A stretch of 64,000 nt of DNA from Didymella arachidicola. Taxonomy: Eukaryota; Ascomycota; Dothideomycetes; Pleosporales; Didymellaceae. Below, piece by piece: positions 44,101 to 55,144 of the stretch. Where the stretch lies: assembly GCA_016630955.3 (NCBI GenBank), contig CM049988.1:1488001-1552000 (forward strand), read 5' to 3'. A program made the translations under genes and the position numbers. Each line of letters begins with the position of its first letter. The stretch's first letter is position 1. The notes beneath the pieces are model-generated. The model searched no databases. It was not told where the DNA came from and worked only from the letters and a program-made list of their open reading frames with translations.

Positions 44101-45270
44101 GCAAGGTCGACGTGGAGGACGAAACGAGTTTTGAGGTCGCACAGTAGTGCAGTGACAAACACGTTCGTATGCGACTATCCGGTCGTTTAGTCGGTGCATT
44201 ATGCACGCTGCCGCTGCCGTTTGCACATCTCAGGCCTATAATAGAGTCGTTATCAATCACCGTGCGGGAGGCGGCAGTGAGTTGTAGGACCACGTATTCG
44301 GGCCAACAACGGCCGTCAGCGGGCAAATGCTGGGTGAAGGAAGCGAATCCACAGTGAAGGATGGATGATGGTGGTGCGGAGAAGCGCGCAATATTATGCG
44401 GCGAACGACCTTCAGCTGAATCCGATGGGAACACGAGCACTGGAGAGAATCAGCCACGAATGCATCCAAGCTGCGCGGTTGCTTCAACGCTACGTCGAAG
44501 GCGCTACCTGAAGCAGGACAGGCTGGGCTGTCGCTGTCTCGATATTTATCCTCGTGCTCCTTTGCTTGCACTCACCGTTCGGGCGTGCCGTCGATAGCTC
44601 TGCAGGAATGAGAATTCGCTGCAAGTGTTGCATGCACGTTGTTTAGTCTCTCCACTTTCGGCTACGTCGTGCAGCGGAGGAGGGAAGCTGCAGCCGTAAG
44701 CGAACGAACTTCGAGTGCGGATATGAGAAAATAACATGGACCATGACGAGAGGCTGGGATTGAACATTAGCCTATCGGCAAGATGGGAACGAAGGAACTA
44801 GCGGCTGTAATGTTGGCAGTTGTTCAGAAGTGCGGGTCAGAACATTGAAGTAAGGAAGTGACAGAGCGAACGGTGTGGAGTATTTGTTTTGATTGTGATC
44901 GTCCCTAGCTCGAGCCAGGAAGGACTGCTGGTGCATCTTTTGCGACGCGGGTATACCATAGTACTAAGCTAAGAATGTCCATATTAGAAGGTCGTTGAGA
45001 TCGTCATGCAAAGCGTCGTTGGTCGTAAGAAAATGCCGAAGGAAAAAGTATTGAAACAACCACCCGAAACGTACCGCAGAGTGCCATGTGTGTGTGCTCG
45101 ATACACAGTGAGTGAGCAAAGTCTACTCCAAGCCAAAAAGAAACCGCCAAAGCGACACAAAGCAACAAACTTTTGGGTGGGGACGGGAATGCCATGAGAT
45201 AGGGTGCTCAATACACCGCCAATGCCGCTGTAAAACAAGAGTTCGCGGAAGGATCATCGGTCCAGCTCAT
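41166..45270. other. 4.1-kb gene-poor interval
   Basis: The left end is the mannosyltransferase promoter. Overlapping open frames occur on both strands near 43.0-44.4 kb, for example a plus-strand stretch with MEQLQAIFGPYAGRIPADEK, but no start-to-stop or intron-consistent gene could be assembled. No tRNA or repeat was seen. Confidence 0.35.
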
Positions 45271-46194
45271 TCAGAGTTCATGGACCATCCGCTCGGAAGC
45301 TGTCTTCCAGTGTGCTTCACCACGGGTGATTACAGCAGCAGCCTGGCACTGCTTGAATTGTATGAGCTGCTCCCAAAGCTGATCCTCGGATAGGCTGCCC
45401 CGTTGCTTGATGAGCGTGTCCGACCAGCTATCCCAGTCTGCGAACTGCATATTGCTTTGTCTGAGTTGGAGGATGGCTGACCCGTTGACAGAAGACTTGT
45501 TCCACATGGAAGGCTCAATACCATCCTGTCGAACATCCCAGGCGATGTTGTTGTTCTTGAGTGTGATCCATGCGCCTGGGCCGCCGTGCCTGGGTGCTGC
45601 AGTGTGCTCGATGTTGGGGTTAGCCTGTTTGCAGACTGCTGCGAGCTCGGCTTGGTCAAGAGCTTGACAGTAACGGTTGCCGGCTTCGTTATCGCTCTTC
45701 TGAACCTTTGAGGAGACAGTGCCGGTAGCTGCTCGCTTGGAGTATTGCTTGCGGTCCTCCCGCTTCTTCTTGCTGGCCTTTCCGCCTGCGTGAGATGCTA
45801 CAGCGGTCGACTCGTGTGTCGGCGTAGTGTATGGAAAGAGCCCAGCTTGCAGCCTAAGGCGGTCTAGGGGCCTCGCGGCTCCATACTGTGGCTCAAGAGT
45901 GCAAGTGGAGAATGCAGGAGAAGCAGAACGTGACGGATGGAATCCGGACGATGTAATCGAGGACACTGATGGACGCCTTGACACATCCGAATCGTAGTTG
46001 GACACGCTTGAGCTGCTGTAATTGTAACGATGCTCTGGTGTGACCTGACGTATGGGTGGCAGCTTGACTCTGGTGGGCTCAGGCTTGCTGGATGTTATTA
46101 GAGACATGTTGTCAATAAGGCGTGAGTGACCGTACATGTTGTCAGCGGGCTGGTGTGATACCACTGTTGCTGGGTTGGGAAGATGGAATTGCAT
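45271..46194 (-). CDS. Hypothetical protein, 307 aa
   Basis: Single exon, 307 residues from MQFHLPNPATVVSHQPADNM. The N-terminal half is Ser/Pro/Tyr-rich and disordered (SSSSVSNYDSDVSRRPSVSS). A strongly basic segment GGKASKKKREDRKQYSKRAA (about 148-167) looks like a nuclear localisation or nucleic-acid contact. The C-terminal third is more ordered (QALDQAELAAVCKQANPN, WITLKNNNIAWDVRQDG, WDSWSDTLIKQRGSLSEDQL). No named domain, signal peptide or membrane segment. The frame extends upstream of the chosen Met, so the start could lie further 5'. A transcription-related role is only a guess from composition. Confidence 0.68.
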   Translation of the reverse strand: MQFHLPNPATVVSHQPADNMYGHSRLIDNMSLITSSKPEPTRVKLPPIRQVTPEHRYNYSSSSVSNYDSDVSRRPSVSSITSSGFHPSRSASPAFSTCTLEPQYGAARPLDRLRLQAGLFPYTTPTHESTAVASHAGGKASKKKREDRKQYSKRAATGTVSSKVQKSDNEAGNRYCQALDQAELAAVCKQANPNIEHTAAPRHGGPGAWITLKNNNIAWDVRQDGIEPSMWNKSSVNGSAILQLRQSNMQFADWDSWSDTLIKQRGSLSEDQLWEQLIQFKQCQAAAVITRGEAHWKTASERMVHEL

Positions 46195-47706
46195 TATGAT
46201 GACTGATGAGAAACGTTGAAGTGCAAAGCAAGACAAGAACCGCCAAGGGACGCAGATGATGTAAATGCAAGTCGTGAGTGATATGGTGAAGGACTCTAGG
46301 AGGAAGTCAAAGTCCTTTATATTCCAGCAACTGGAAGCCGTAGTAACATGCACCAGACAGATCTAAGTGACGGCAACGCGGAAGCGGGTATCTGACCAGG
46401 TTCATAGACGTTAGCTGATGGTCATTGCAACCTTTCGCAGACGAGGATGTGCATCCTTTCGGTACCAAACTATTCTCATGCAAGAACAGAAGAAGAGTAG
46501 TCATGTCTAGACGACCGTGTCCAAATGCAGGTAGCCTGTACTACTTGCTAGCTGTGGAGGGCGATGCGCTCAGAGCATCGGCAAGGGATGAGGTATGAGA
46601 CATGCACGAAGCTGCAGCTGCAGTTGATAACAAGGGAACCCTGCACATGCTCTGGCCGCTTCTTCGATGACAGCAACGAGATGCAAGGCTGCTGAGCGCC
46701 TTTCACCGCTCATGTTCGCTTGCAAGAGCGAGGGAAATGATTCGAGCAAAGCTGCAATCGAGCTGCTCCGGCGGAGTCGTCAATGTCGAACAACATTTCA
46801 ATGCAGAACGTGCAGATGTAGCGTTCATCCAATGTGGAATGTCTTAGAAAGCAGCAGTCAGTCTGTTTTGGGCCTCTAAGGCTGTTGAAGTCGCTGGATC
46901 CGTGACTAACGTTCCATTGTGGCTTGCTCAACTGGACGGCAAAGGCCCCGGGTGAAAAAGCAAACGTTGGAGACACCGTTTGCCAGGTTCATGGTCAGCG
47001 GCTGCAGCCTCTAGATTCGCGAGGCCCTCTCAGGCCAGCAACTCATTGCCTTGGGCATTGTCGGTGGCAAGCAAGTGGAGAACAGGGCATGGATCAGACA
47101 TCAGGACAATTGAGCCGCGCTGTGTAACTGAGGTCAATGTGGTAAGCACAACCCCGGCGGGCGCTAGAGCGTGGTCCGCGTTCCCCGGCAGGTTTGGGCA
47201 CGAGCAGTCACTCTAGGATAGCCGTGAAGAAGTGACAGAGATCGTCGGATTAGGCAGCGGATATACGCGCGCATGTCACGCTAGAGTAAATTAAGGATTC
47301 GATACAAATTTCAAGAGATAGCAACCTTATTCTGCAAATTTGCTTTACCTATACGACAGCGGAAAAACCAAGACACCCTATACACCAGATTGAAAGGAGT
47401 GTAAGAAATGTGCAAGTGCAGTCTCCCAAGAACTCGTCGTGCCGTTCCGCTCAAAGAGGCCGGAGAAACTGACTAATGTGTACTGCGGATTTAAAGTCTA
47501 CCATATTTGACCCCAGTAGCCAATTGATACATACATACAACTGTTGCATGCAGGCCTAGCAAGCCTTTGCCAATACCACTCCAGTCCTCATCGTGTCGAG
47601 CTCAAGTCTGAGCGGTTGTCGGAGATCCCATACGCTATCAAAGGAAGCCAGATCGTGGATGATTAGTCTACGCAAATACAATGGAAACGCGAGCGTCCGA
47701 AACCGT
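46195..47706. other. Intergenic, 1.5 kb
   Basis: Promoter of the 307-aa gene and 3' flank of ECM33. No further gene recognised. Confidence 0.35.
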
Positions 47707-49019
47707 TTAGAGAAGGAAGACAGCGGCCATAGCAGCAAGACCAAGAGCACCGTTGACGGCGCTAAGGCTGGTGGCGGCACCAGTCTTGTCGCTGCTGCCG
47801 CTGCCGCTGCCCTGGCTGGTAGGCTTGCTTCCGGCGACGGACGGGTCTACAAGCTTGCCCTCGCAGAAGTACTTGCCCTGGATGAGCTTCTTGTCCTTGA
47901 GGGGCTTGTAGAAAGCGCAAGCCTCGGTAATGTTGTCAGTGGACTGGAGGTTGAAGGCACCCTTGACACTGTCAAGCTTGGGAGTCTCGACACTGAGGAC
48001 AGTTAGCAAATGTTGCAGGTCCAGACGACTATACTTCACATACGAGCTCATGTTTCCTGAGATATCGAAAGCACCACCGATGCTCTCGAGCAGAGGGAAT
48101 CCGTCAATGGTGGTGAGGTTGGTGTTGTTGGCAATTTGAAGGTTGTCGGTGATCTTGGTCAGCAGGGGGAAGCTGATATTGGAGACCTGCTCGTTGGCGA
48201 CGATAGCAAGGGCCTCGCCGATGGAGGTCAGGTTGGGGGCGGAGAATGAGTCGAAACCGTTGTTGTATAGACCGAGAGATCCATTCAGCGTCTCAAGGGA
48301 GGGCAGTTCGAGGGATCCGATGAAACGGAAGGTCAAGTTGGCGGCCCAGATGAGGTTGGGCAGAGTAACGGCGAGCTTTTCGTTGTTGTCGGCGAAAGTC
48401 AACGAGTCAGAGACATTACCAAGCTGCATGTTGATTTCGTTAATGTAACCGTTGTTGGCGACGAAGATGGTGTCGGCCTTCTCGATATTGATACCCTTGA
48501 GGGAGCGGAGAGCAGTGTTCTCAATGCGGACATTGTCGGCCTTGGTGACCTCGGCGGTGAAGCCAATGGACTGGAGGTTAGGCAGCGCATTCCACTTGAT
48601 GGTCTCAACGGTCTTGAGCTTGGGCATGTCGACCGCGTAGAGGCGAGTCAGGCCGTCAAGTTCGATGGATCCATCAACCTCCTCGAGGCTGTCGGCGCTG
48701 ATGCGCTTCACGTTCGAGTTGTTGAGAGCAACGAGGCTGCCGTCGATCTTCTTGATGCCGTTCAGCGCGATGTCGTCGGTAGTGCCAGTGGCAATGGCGA
48801 TGGAACCAGTGAAGGTCGAGCACGAGCTGAGAGCGGTGGCATCGCCAGCGTTCTGAATGGTCTTGGTCGCAGAGTCAGAGCAGCTGTTAGACTGAGCTGA
48901 GGGAGGGGTCAGCAGGTGCTTCACGTGCATGAGCGGTGGCTCAAGGGCAGATCAAACATACCGTACACGGAGCCTGTGAGGGCCAGAGCCGGGAGGGCGA
49001 TCTTGAGGAAGGAAGACAT
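47707..49019 (-). CDS. ECM33: Ecm33/Sps2-family GPI-anchored cell-wall protein
   Basis: Three exons on the complement, 48962..49019, 48044..48896 and 47707..47992, give 398 residues. The first exon encodes almost exactly the signal peptide (MSSFLKIALPALALTGSVYG). Residues 21-345 form a receptor L-domain-like, leucine-rich beta-helix with repeats such as LYAVDMPKLKTVETIKWNAL, ALRSLKGINIEKADTI and NISFPLLTKITDNLQIANN, plus several N-glycosylation sites (NNSN, NVSD, NLTF, NISF, NNTN). Two C-terminal cysteines lie in EACAFYK and KYFCEG. A Ser/Gly-rich stalk and a hydrophobic GPI signal (GALGLAAMAAVFLL) end the protein. Ecm33 proteins are needed for wall integrity and mannoprotein organisation. 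Identity is firm; a Sps2-group paralogue is possible. Confidence 0.94.
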
Positions 49020-52000
49020 GGTGGTTGAGGTGCGAGACGGTATCGGTACTGCAGGAACAATGTCAGTCGCTGGCCGGCAGAGTGAATTGAGCGCTGCTGC
49101 GTGTAAACGTCTCAGGGAGGCATCAGGGTTGCACCAACCGTGGATATTAAGACTGCGCGTTGTTTGGCGGCTAAGTTGCTCGGTGAATGGGTGGAAAGAT
49201 GCGTGGAGCGAGTGACAGAATTAGTTAACGAAAGAGCACCGTATTAAAAGAGTAGCCCCAGCGCCGACGGGGAAATCGTAATGGTCTGACGAGCAAGAAC
49301 GAGGGTGGAGGTCGTAGAAGAAGGAGAGGACCGCACTCGGCCTGCGGAAAGAAAGGAGGAAGGCAGGCGCGACCCTAGTCGTTTTAGCGCGACGACTATA
49401 TCGATCGTTCTTGCTGTTATTGGCCGTGCACCACGCGCATTCTTTTTGTCGACCATCAACAAGCAGGCCAACGCACTGTTGGGCCACGCGTTCGCAACGA
49501 ACTGCCCCTCTGTTTGTAACCACTTGCGCACAGCGGTACAGAGCAGCAGCAGCCCGCCTCTGCGATGCCGTTGTGAATGCGCCGGAGTAGCGCTGCCACG
49601 GCGCCACCCACAGTTCGAGTGGATGTCACAACACTCCTGACAGGCAGTGAAAGCATCGGCGTTTCCAAAACGGATAGCCTTCGCAGGTCTCCGCTTGTCC
49701 CGCGCCTTGCAAATCTTGATTTCTTGGAATTGGTGCATACTTTCCAGCATGTGCCGCCTCACAATGCCTCGCCTGCTAGAGCCGTCTGCAATTGCTGCTG
49801 GGTGGTGTACACCATCCTGGCCGTTCATCCGTGATGCATTTCACTCGGCTGGCAAGCTCGTTCCAGAGGCCATGGCACGCCACAACAGGAAGCTAGTGGT
49901 CCACAGAGTCCCGAACCACCCCTTCAGCATCATTGCAGGTCTGCCTCTGAGACCCCGCTGCCTTCTAACGTGCTAATCGATTCTTGAGCCCGAGTCTGGG
50001 AGCTCTCAAGCCTCGATGAGCGGACTGCGTGTCTGGCCTGGCCGTGCTTGCTCACCTCAAACCTCCGTACGGGTCCCCTTGCACAGTGTCGGACATCTCA
50101 GACAGTCCCGCCTTCGAACACCGTTGACCTCTCACAATTGCGTCCCCCCACACCTGCCCAGCCACAAATCGCGACTCTATCGCTGGTTGTTGGCTCGCAA
50201 TGCCCAGCCCGCAGAATGTTGAACGCTGAATTGCGCGTCCCCCGGTCAGGCCGTATCCCTGCTTGGCAGCCCAAATTAGGTTCAGTAGCCTCTGTTCAGG
50301 TAAGTGCGTCCGGTGCAATCTCGACTCTGCGTAAATATCATCATCGTGATATATGAATATCCACTTGGGGCTCAGCCGTTATTTCTACCCCGTCCCCCTG
50401 ATCGCCCAGGTCTCCGCTTTTAGGTCATCTCATTTCCTCCCAAGCTTTTCCAACTTTCATTTGCCGCGCGCTCTAACGTCCGCTGCCAGCTTGGCAGCTG
50501 TTGATGTCACGACAACAGAACAATGCTGCCGTGTTTTCAGGTCTCTGGGAAGATCGTCGACCTCATCGCAGGAAAATAGGAGCGTTGTCTAGTCACGGGA
50601 TGCAGTTCCTAACGCCAATGTTGTGCAAATTGCTCATACAATCCACCTCGACAATGATCGCCAGGCACAACAGGACAATTGCAAGCACCGCCGAGACCTT
50701 TATCTCAAACCCACGACAAAGCTCAACTACAAGGGGTAGCGCCAGCAGATTCACGTCTACCCGAGGATGCCTCCGCGATCGTAAAGAACACACCTGGCGA
50801 TCTGCTTGGTTCAGCGACGCACTGCAACGGTAAAGCATCGTGGCCAGCAAGAATTTGGCATTCGAACGACATATCCATCGATTATGACTGCCCCTCGTTA
50901 TTTATGAAAATTGTGGTTGTTCTCCAATCGTTTGTGCGACACGAAACTCAATAGGACTGTGAATAGCATCATACTAACACAGGCCAACTCACAGGCGGGT
51001 ACAGGGGTATGTACGCACGAATCTGCTCCAAAACACAGCTCAGCTCGTCTTGGCAAACTCCGCTCGATACGATACAGGATAGGTCCCTGAATGAGTGAGA
51101 ATACGATTGATCCTGGAATGACCAGTAAGAGCACGCAAATGTAGGAGCCGGCATTCAGAAACCTCGAGAAACGTCAGTGGGCTGCTCGTATTCTCACTCA
51201 TTCAAGGACCTATCTTGTAGTATGCTGAGGCTCGTGAAATGGCCTGGCGATGCTACTGTTCAGGAGACAAATGAGCTATGAACAACGTTCACAGCGATGG
51301 CGGAGCATCTGCAGGGCAACATCGCTGTCGGAGCTACCTCATCACTCAACTCGGCGCAGCAACTGACGTCTCAAACGCAGGATCATGCGATGCGTTTCTA
51401 AAACGCGAATGCTGGAGGGCCTCGACTTGATCGGTCTTTTGCATTTTCAGACGTCATCTATTGATCCCGCCTACCAGGATTGCGTCGCACGGGGGACTGT
51501 ATTAGGCGCGCGAGGTGCATGGTTCAGCATCATGTCTCGCATATGTCAACCGGGGTGCATACATATGGCCACCTGCATGCTACATCCAGCTGCGAGAATG
51601 TGACGATTCTAGATAACACCTAGCAGCCATTTGACCGATCAACACCCAGCGAGGCGAGCTTCAAGCTCCTGACTCTTTCAAGGGTTTCAATGCACTTGAA
51701 GTGAGGGTGCCCTTACAACGAAGCTGTTGTACCACATGCGAACAGCTGCAGCGCCGTCTTTTCCTCCTATCAGCGGAGTCTCTCCATGCCCTCTCCTAGC
51801 TTTATGTGGCAGGCCCCCATCCGACACCCGGAGCCACGGAGGCTCACTCGACTTTGTACGACAGTATGGACTAGGTCTCGATAATATGGTTGGCAACTTG
51901 GCCTCCCCTCGATCTTTGGAACCGCCCGTTGTGCTAAACACAGCTCTCCCCCACTTCTTTGCAGCACAAATCTTCAACTCCAACCGAAGTGACAACCCAG

Positions 52001-52605
52001 GCCCCCGCTGCCAGCCAGGATCTACGTCTTGCAGACCGCCTTTTCTCCGTATGGCAGACGGATATCTGCGCAATCAAGATCGATTGATGGTTCCTTGCGG
52101 TAGGAACCGCAGGAGCATGCTACACAGACACAATGGATAGGCCCTGTTCGAGCCGTCCATCACGGCATACCTCATCAAGGAAGAGATGACTTTATCTCAA
52201 TCGAGATTAGGATATGTCTGGTGTCAGGATGGTCCTTGGGCATGTTCGAGCGCCTGGAAACGCCCGCTCGCTTGTTGCGGCCATCACTGTGCTCTCAGAT
52301 AGCACCAACCGCTTGTGGGCGCCTGAAGTCGCTCTTGGGCCTTGGCAACAAAGGCTTCATGGACGTGGAGACGAGGAACGCTTCGCAGCGAAAAAAACTA
52401 TCGGTCCTTATCGGCTCGTTCACAACTTGTCAGACGACAGATGTCAGATGTCAGATGTGTTGCAGCAATCTGTGCGTCTGTTTGCATGGGCCAGTAACGA
52501 CCAATTCCAACTCTATGACAAAGTCAATTGTCACACAATGACACTCAGAACTTGAGCGTCAAGCGCTGTAGACTAAACCGCTGATGTTGACTAAGGCCCT
52601 TCCAG
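49020..52605. other. 3.6-kb gene-poor interval
   Basis: The ECM33 promoter occupies the left end. Open frames at 49.2-49.8 and 51.7-52.1 kb overlap on both strands and look non-coding. The one structured element is the 34-bp inverted repeat listed next. Confidence 0.35.
51073..51219. repeat. 34-bp inverted repeat with 79-nt spacer
   Basis: Arms 51073..51106 and 51186..51219 match in reverse complement at 32 of 34 positions; both differences are transitions. The shared core is GGTCC[C/T]TGAATGAGTGA. No flanking target-site duplication is evident. It could be a small foldback element, a hairpin RNA precursor or a remnant of an inverted duplication. Confidence 0.8.
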
Positions 52606-54701
52606 CTACTCCAACACCTCAGTATCCACATCCGCCATCCGCCACATATACCACATGAACAAGGACCTGCAGAGGTTAGTCGTGCAACAACTGAAGCATG
52701 TGTTGCTTATGCACTGCGGAGATCCACGCACCTGTATGGCGAGAATTTGCTCGCTATGGACAGCATCTCTTGCTCTGTCATGTATCTGCAACTCTAGTGT
52801 CAGCCAGCATCCTCTGCGGGGATCACGGCAGGGCTGGAAGAAGCAACGACGTAACAGCACATCCCATCGAGTACATCGCAAGCCACCGGCAGCAAGAGTC
52901 GGCTCGAGTACCCTCAGGCCTCATGCGTAATGCATCGACTAGGACTGGGCGAAAAAACACGGGGAGACGGTACGTACTTCCATTTGCCACCCTTGTTCTT
53001 GAGCTTGGAGACGTCACGGCCCATGTATACGGCCATACCTCGTCTGTAACATGTTAGCAGTCTTCCTTATCGCCGCTCTTGCTCCCGCTTCCAGTCCGCA
53101 CTGCTGTGCTTCAACCTCGTACCGGGTTGCTCCCTCACTTCGCGCGCGCTCTCAACCGTATATGTACGACGCTCGCCATGCATATAGTCGACCCTACTGT
53201 GGTGTAGCAAGTGCATACATGCAGCGACACGGCAGAACGCTATGCCGCATCTTTACAGCAACAACGACAACAACAGTGGCGAACGGTGACCACAACAAAA
53301 TGACGAGCTATGAAGTGGAGAGACTCACTGCACGCCCAAGTCGCCTGTGCTGAATACGTCCATTCTCTTCAGCCCAAAGCAGGCGAACATTTCTACGCTC
53401 CATCGCCCCAACCCCCTGACTGCGACCAGCTTCTCGATCAGCTCCTCGTCGCTTGCGCTGACGAGGCCTTCTGCGGTGAATACGCCAGATGCAAATTTCT
53501 CCGCGAGGCCGGTTATGTACTCGGCTTTGCGCTGTGAGAGGCCTGCCAAGCGAAGAGTGGGCATATCCTTCGTTAGAACCTGTGCTGGGGATGGGAATGC
53601 GGGGTGTGTGTCCTCGAATAGTGCAGTGAACTTCTTGCGGATGGAGGCCGCTGCTGCGCCCGAGACCTGCGTATTATTAGTCATGCCCTGTCTTTGCTCA
53701 TAGTCGAATCGTGAATGCCGATGCAATCAGTGTCTCATCTGACCCTGCCTCTGCCTTCTCGATACTCGTCCATGCGCGTCGTGCCCACAGTAGCTCCAAC
53801 ATACCTGCTGTCCAATAATCCCACTCGCCAGCGCCGTAAACGGATCCACAACCTCCCTCAACCCCTCCGGATTAAACATCTTACACTGACATCCAGCGAT
53901 CAATCTCTCCAGCCTCCCGTTTCCCGCTACCTCCTTATCCACCTTGACCAGATACGCCTCCGCATCCTTCAGCAACGTATCAACCGTGCTCGTAGCCTTC
54001 ATCGGCGACCCAACGTCCGGCGGGAGATGATTCGTTTTCCGCTTCTTGCTCGGCGAGTCGCTGATTGCAATCTGTGAGCCGTTGGGTGTTAGCACCGGTG
54101 CGTTCGTGACGTCTGGCGCTGCGGGGCGGTTGCGGTTCAGGACTGCGAGGGAGTCGAACATGTGATCCTCTTTGGCTTTGGCTTTTGTTTTCAGGACGTT
54201 TTCGCTGCCAGCGATGAGACCGACGCCGGATGGCGTTGGCGTGAAGGGCACGGGTTTCGCGGGGCTGATGGTGTCTGCTTTCTTGCGTCGCTGGCGCTGC
54301 TTCGGTAGAGGGGTCGCAGGAGGACTGTCTACACTGTTGGACTCGGGTGGTACACCGTTTGAGGTGAGATTCTTGGACATGTCGGATGCAGTTGTGATGG
54401 TGCTGACCGATGGCTCTGCGTCAGGCTCGGTAGTCTTGCGTTTCCTCGATGCTGTGGCTTTCTTTGGTGCAGCGGTTTTAATTAAGACCGTATTGCTATT
54501 CTTTAGCTTTGCTTCTGCAGTGGTTGTGACTTTTGTGAGAATATTCGATTCCTGCTGCGGCTCTAGTGAAGAAGGGTCGATATTGCCCTGTGGAGGTTTC
54601 GGCGTCCTTGATGAGCCCTTTGCGATCGCCTCCTTGTACATAGGTTCTGGAGTTTGATTTGCAGTAGTCTTTGCATTGCGGGCTGAGCGTCGCAAAGACA
54701 T
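52606..54701 (-). CDS. MAG1: DNA-3-methyladenine glycosylase, HhH-GPD family (Mag1-type)
   Basis: Base-excision repair enzyme removing alkylated purines in the nucleus. Five exons on the complement, 53805..54701, 53329..53666, 52978..53043, 52732..52785 and 52606..52666, give 471 residues with all phases consistent. The N-terminal 220 residues are Lys/Ser/Pro-rich and disordered, with nuclear-localisation-type clusters (ASRKRK, KQRQRRKK, PSKKRK). The glycosylase domain (about 235-471) has DPFTALASGIIGQQVSGAAA, the helix-hairpin-helix AVRGLGRWSVEMF and the catalytic Asp in FSTGDLGVQRG, then FSPYRSLFMWYMWR. A yeast Mag1 core is about 290 residues, so this form has a long N-terminal extension. 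Intron 3 lies one codon before the conserved Tyr of KWKYM. Very secure call. Confidence 0.94.
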
Positions 54702-55144
54702 GCTGATGCTTCTGGGGAGTTGACAGCGAAATGGTATGGTCTGACGTCATGTGTCAGCTTAAGGAGGTGCGACGCTTTATAACAGTTGGCGGAGGCTCAC
54801 TGTTGGTTTTATTGCAAGTTTCGCACTCCCTTTGAGGATCAGCATGAAAGTTGATGATGCTGAAGTGAGATGCTAGAACTTGACGCGAAACGCGCGGAGA
54901 GCGTGCATTCAAGGTCGCGAAGCTGACGCCTAGACACGTGATGCTATTGGCATTGCTGACTTATCAAATATGGGCTTTGAACGTTCCTGGGATCACCAGT
55001 TTACTTTTCTGCTGATCTCGGAACAATTTTTGAATATCAAAAGAATTGGTTGCCACCGATGTAGCATGCCTCTATACGATTCAGGATATCACGGGTATGG
55101 TACAATCACTTTGGTCGCGGTTTGAGCAAAAATCTTATCTCACC
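54702..55144. other. Intergenic: MAG1 promoter
   Basis: 443 bp between the MAG1 start and the stop of the upstream same-strand gene. No specific element recognised. Confidence 0.4.

Noticed and set aside
49244..49828. A 194-codon complement ORF upstream of ECM33.
   Set aside because: No motif, odd composition, and equally open frames on the other strand; looks like chance.
51073..51219. Interpreting the inverted-repeat mismatches as RIP mutation.
   Set aside because: The changes are transitions but not in the CpA context typical of RIP, and two sites are too few.
51687..52140. Overlapping open frames on both strands of more than 125 codons.
   Set aside because: Antisense overlap, no motif, no intron-consistent extension.
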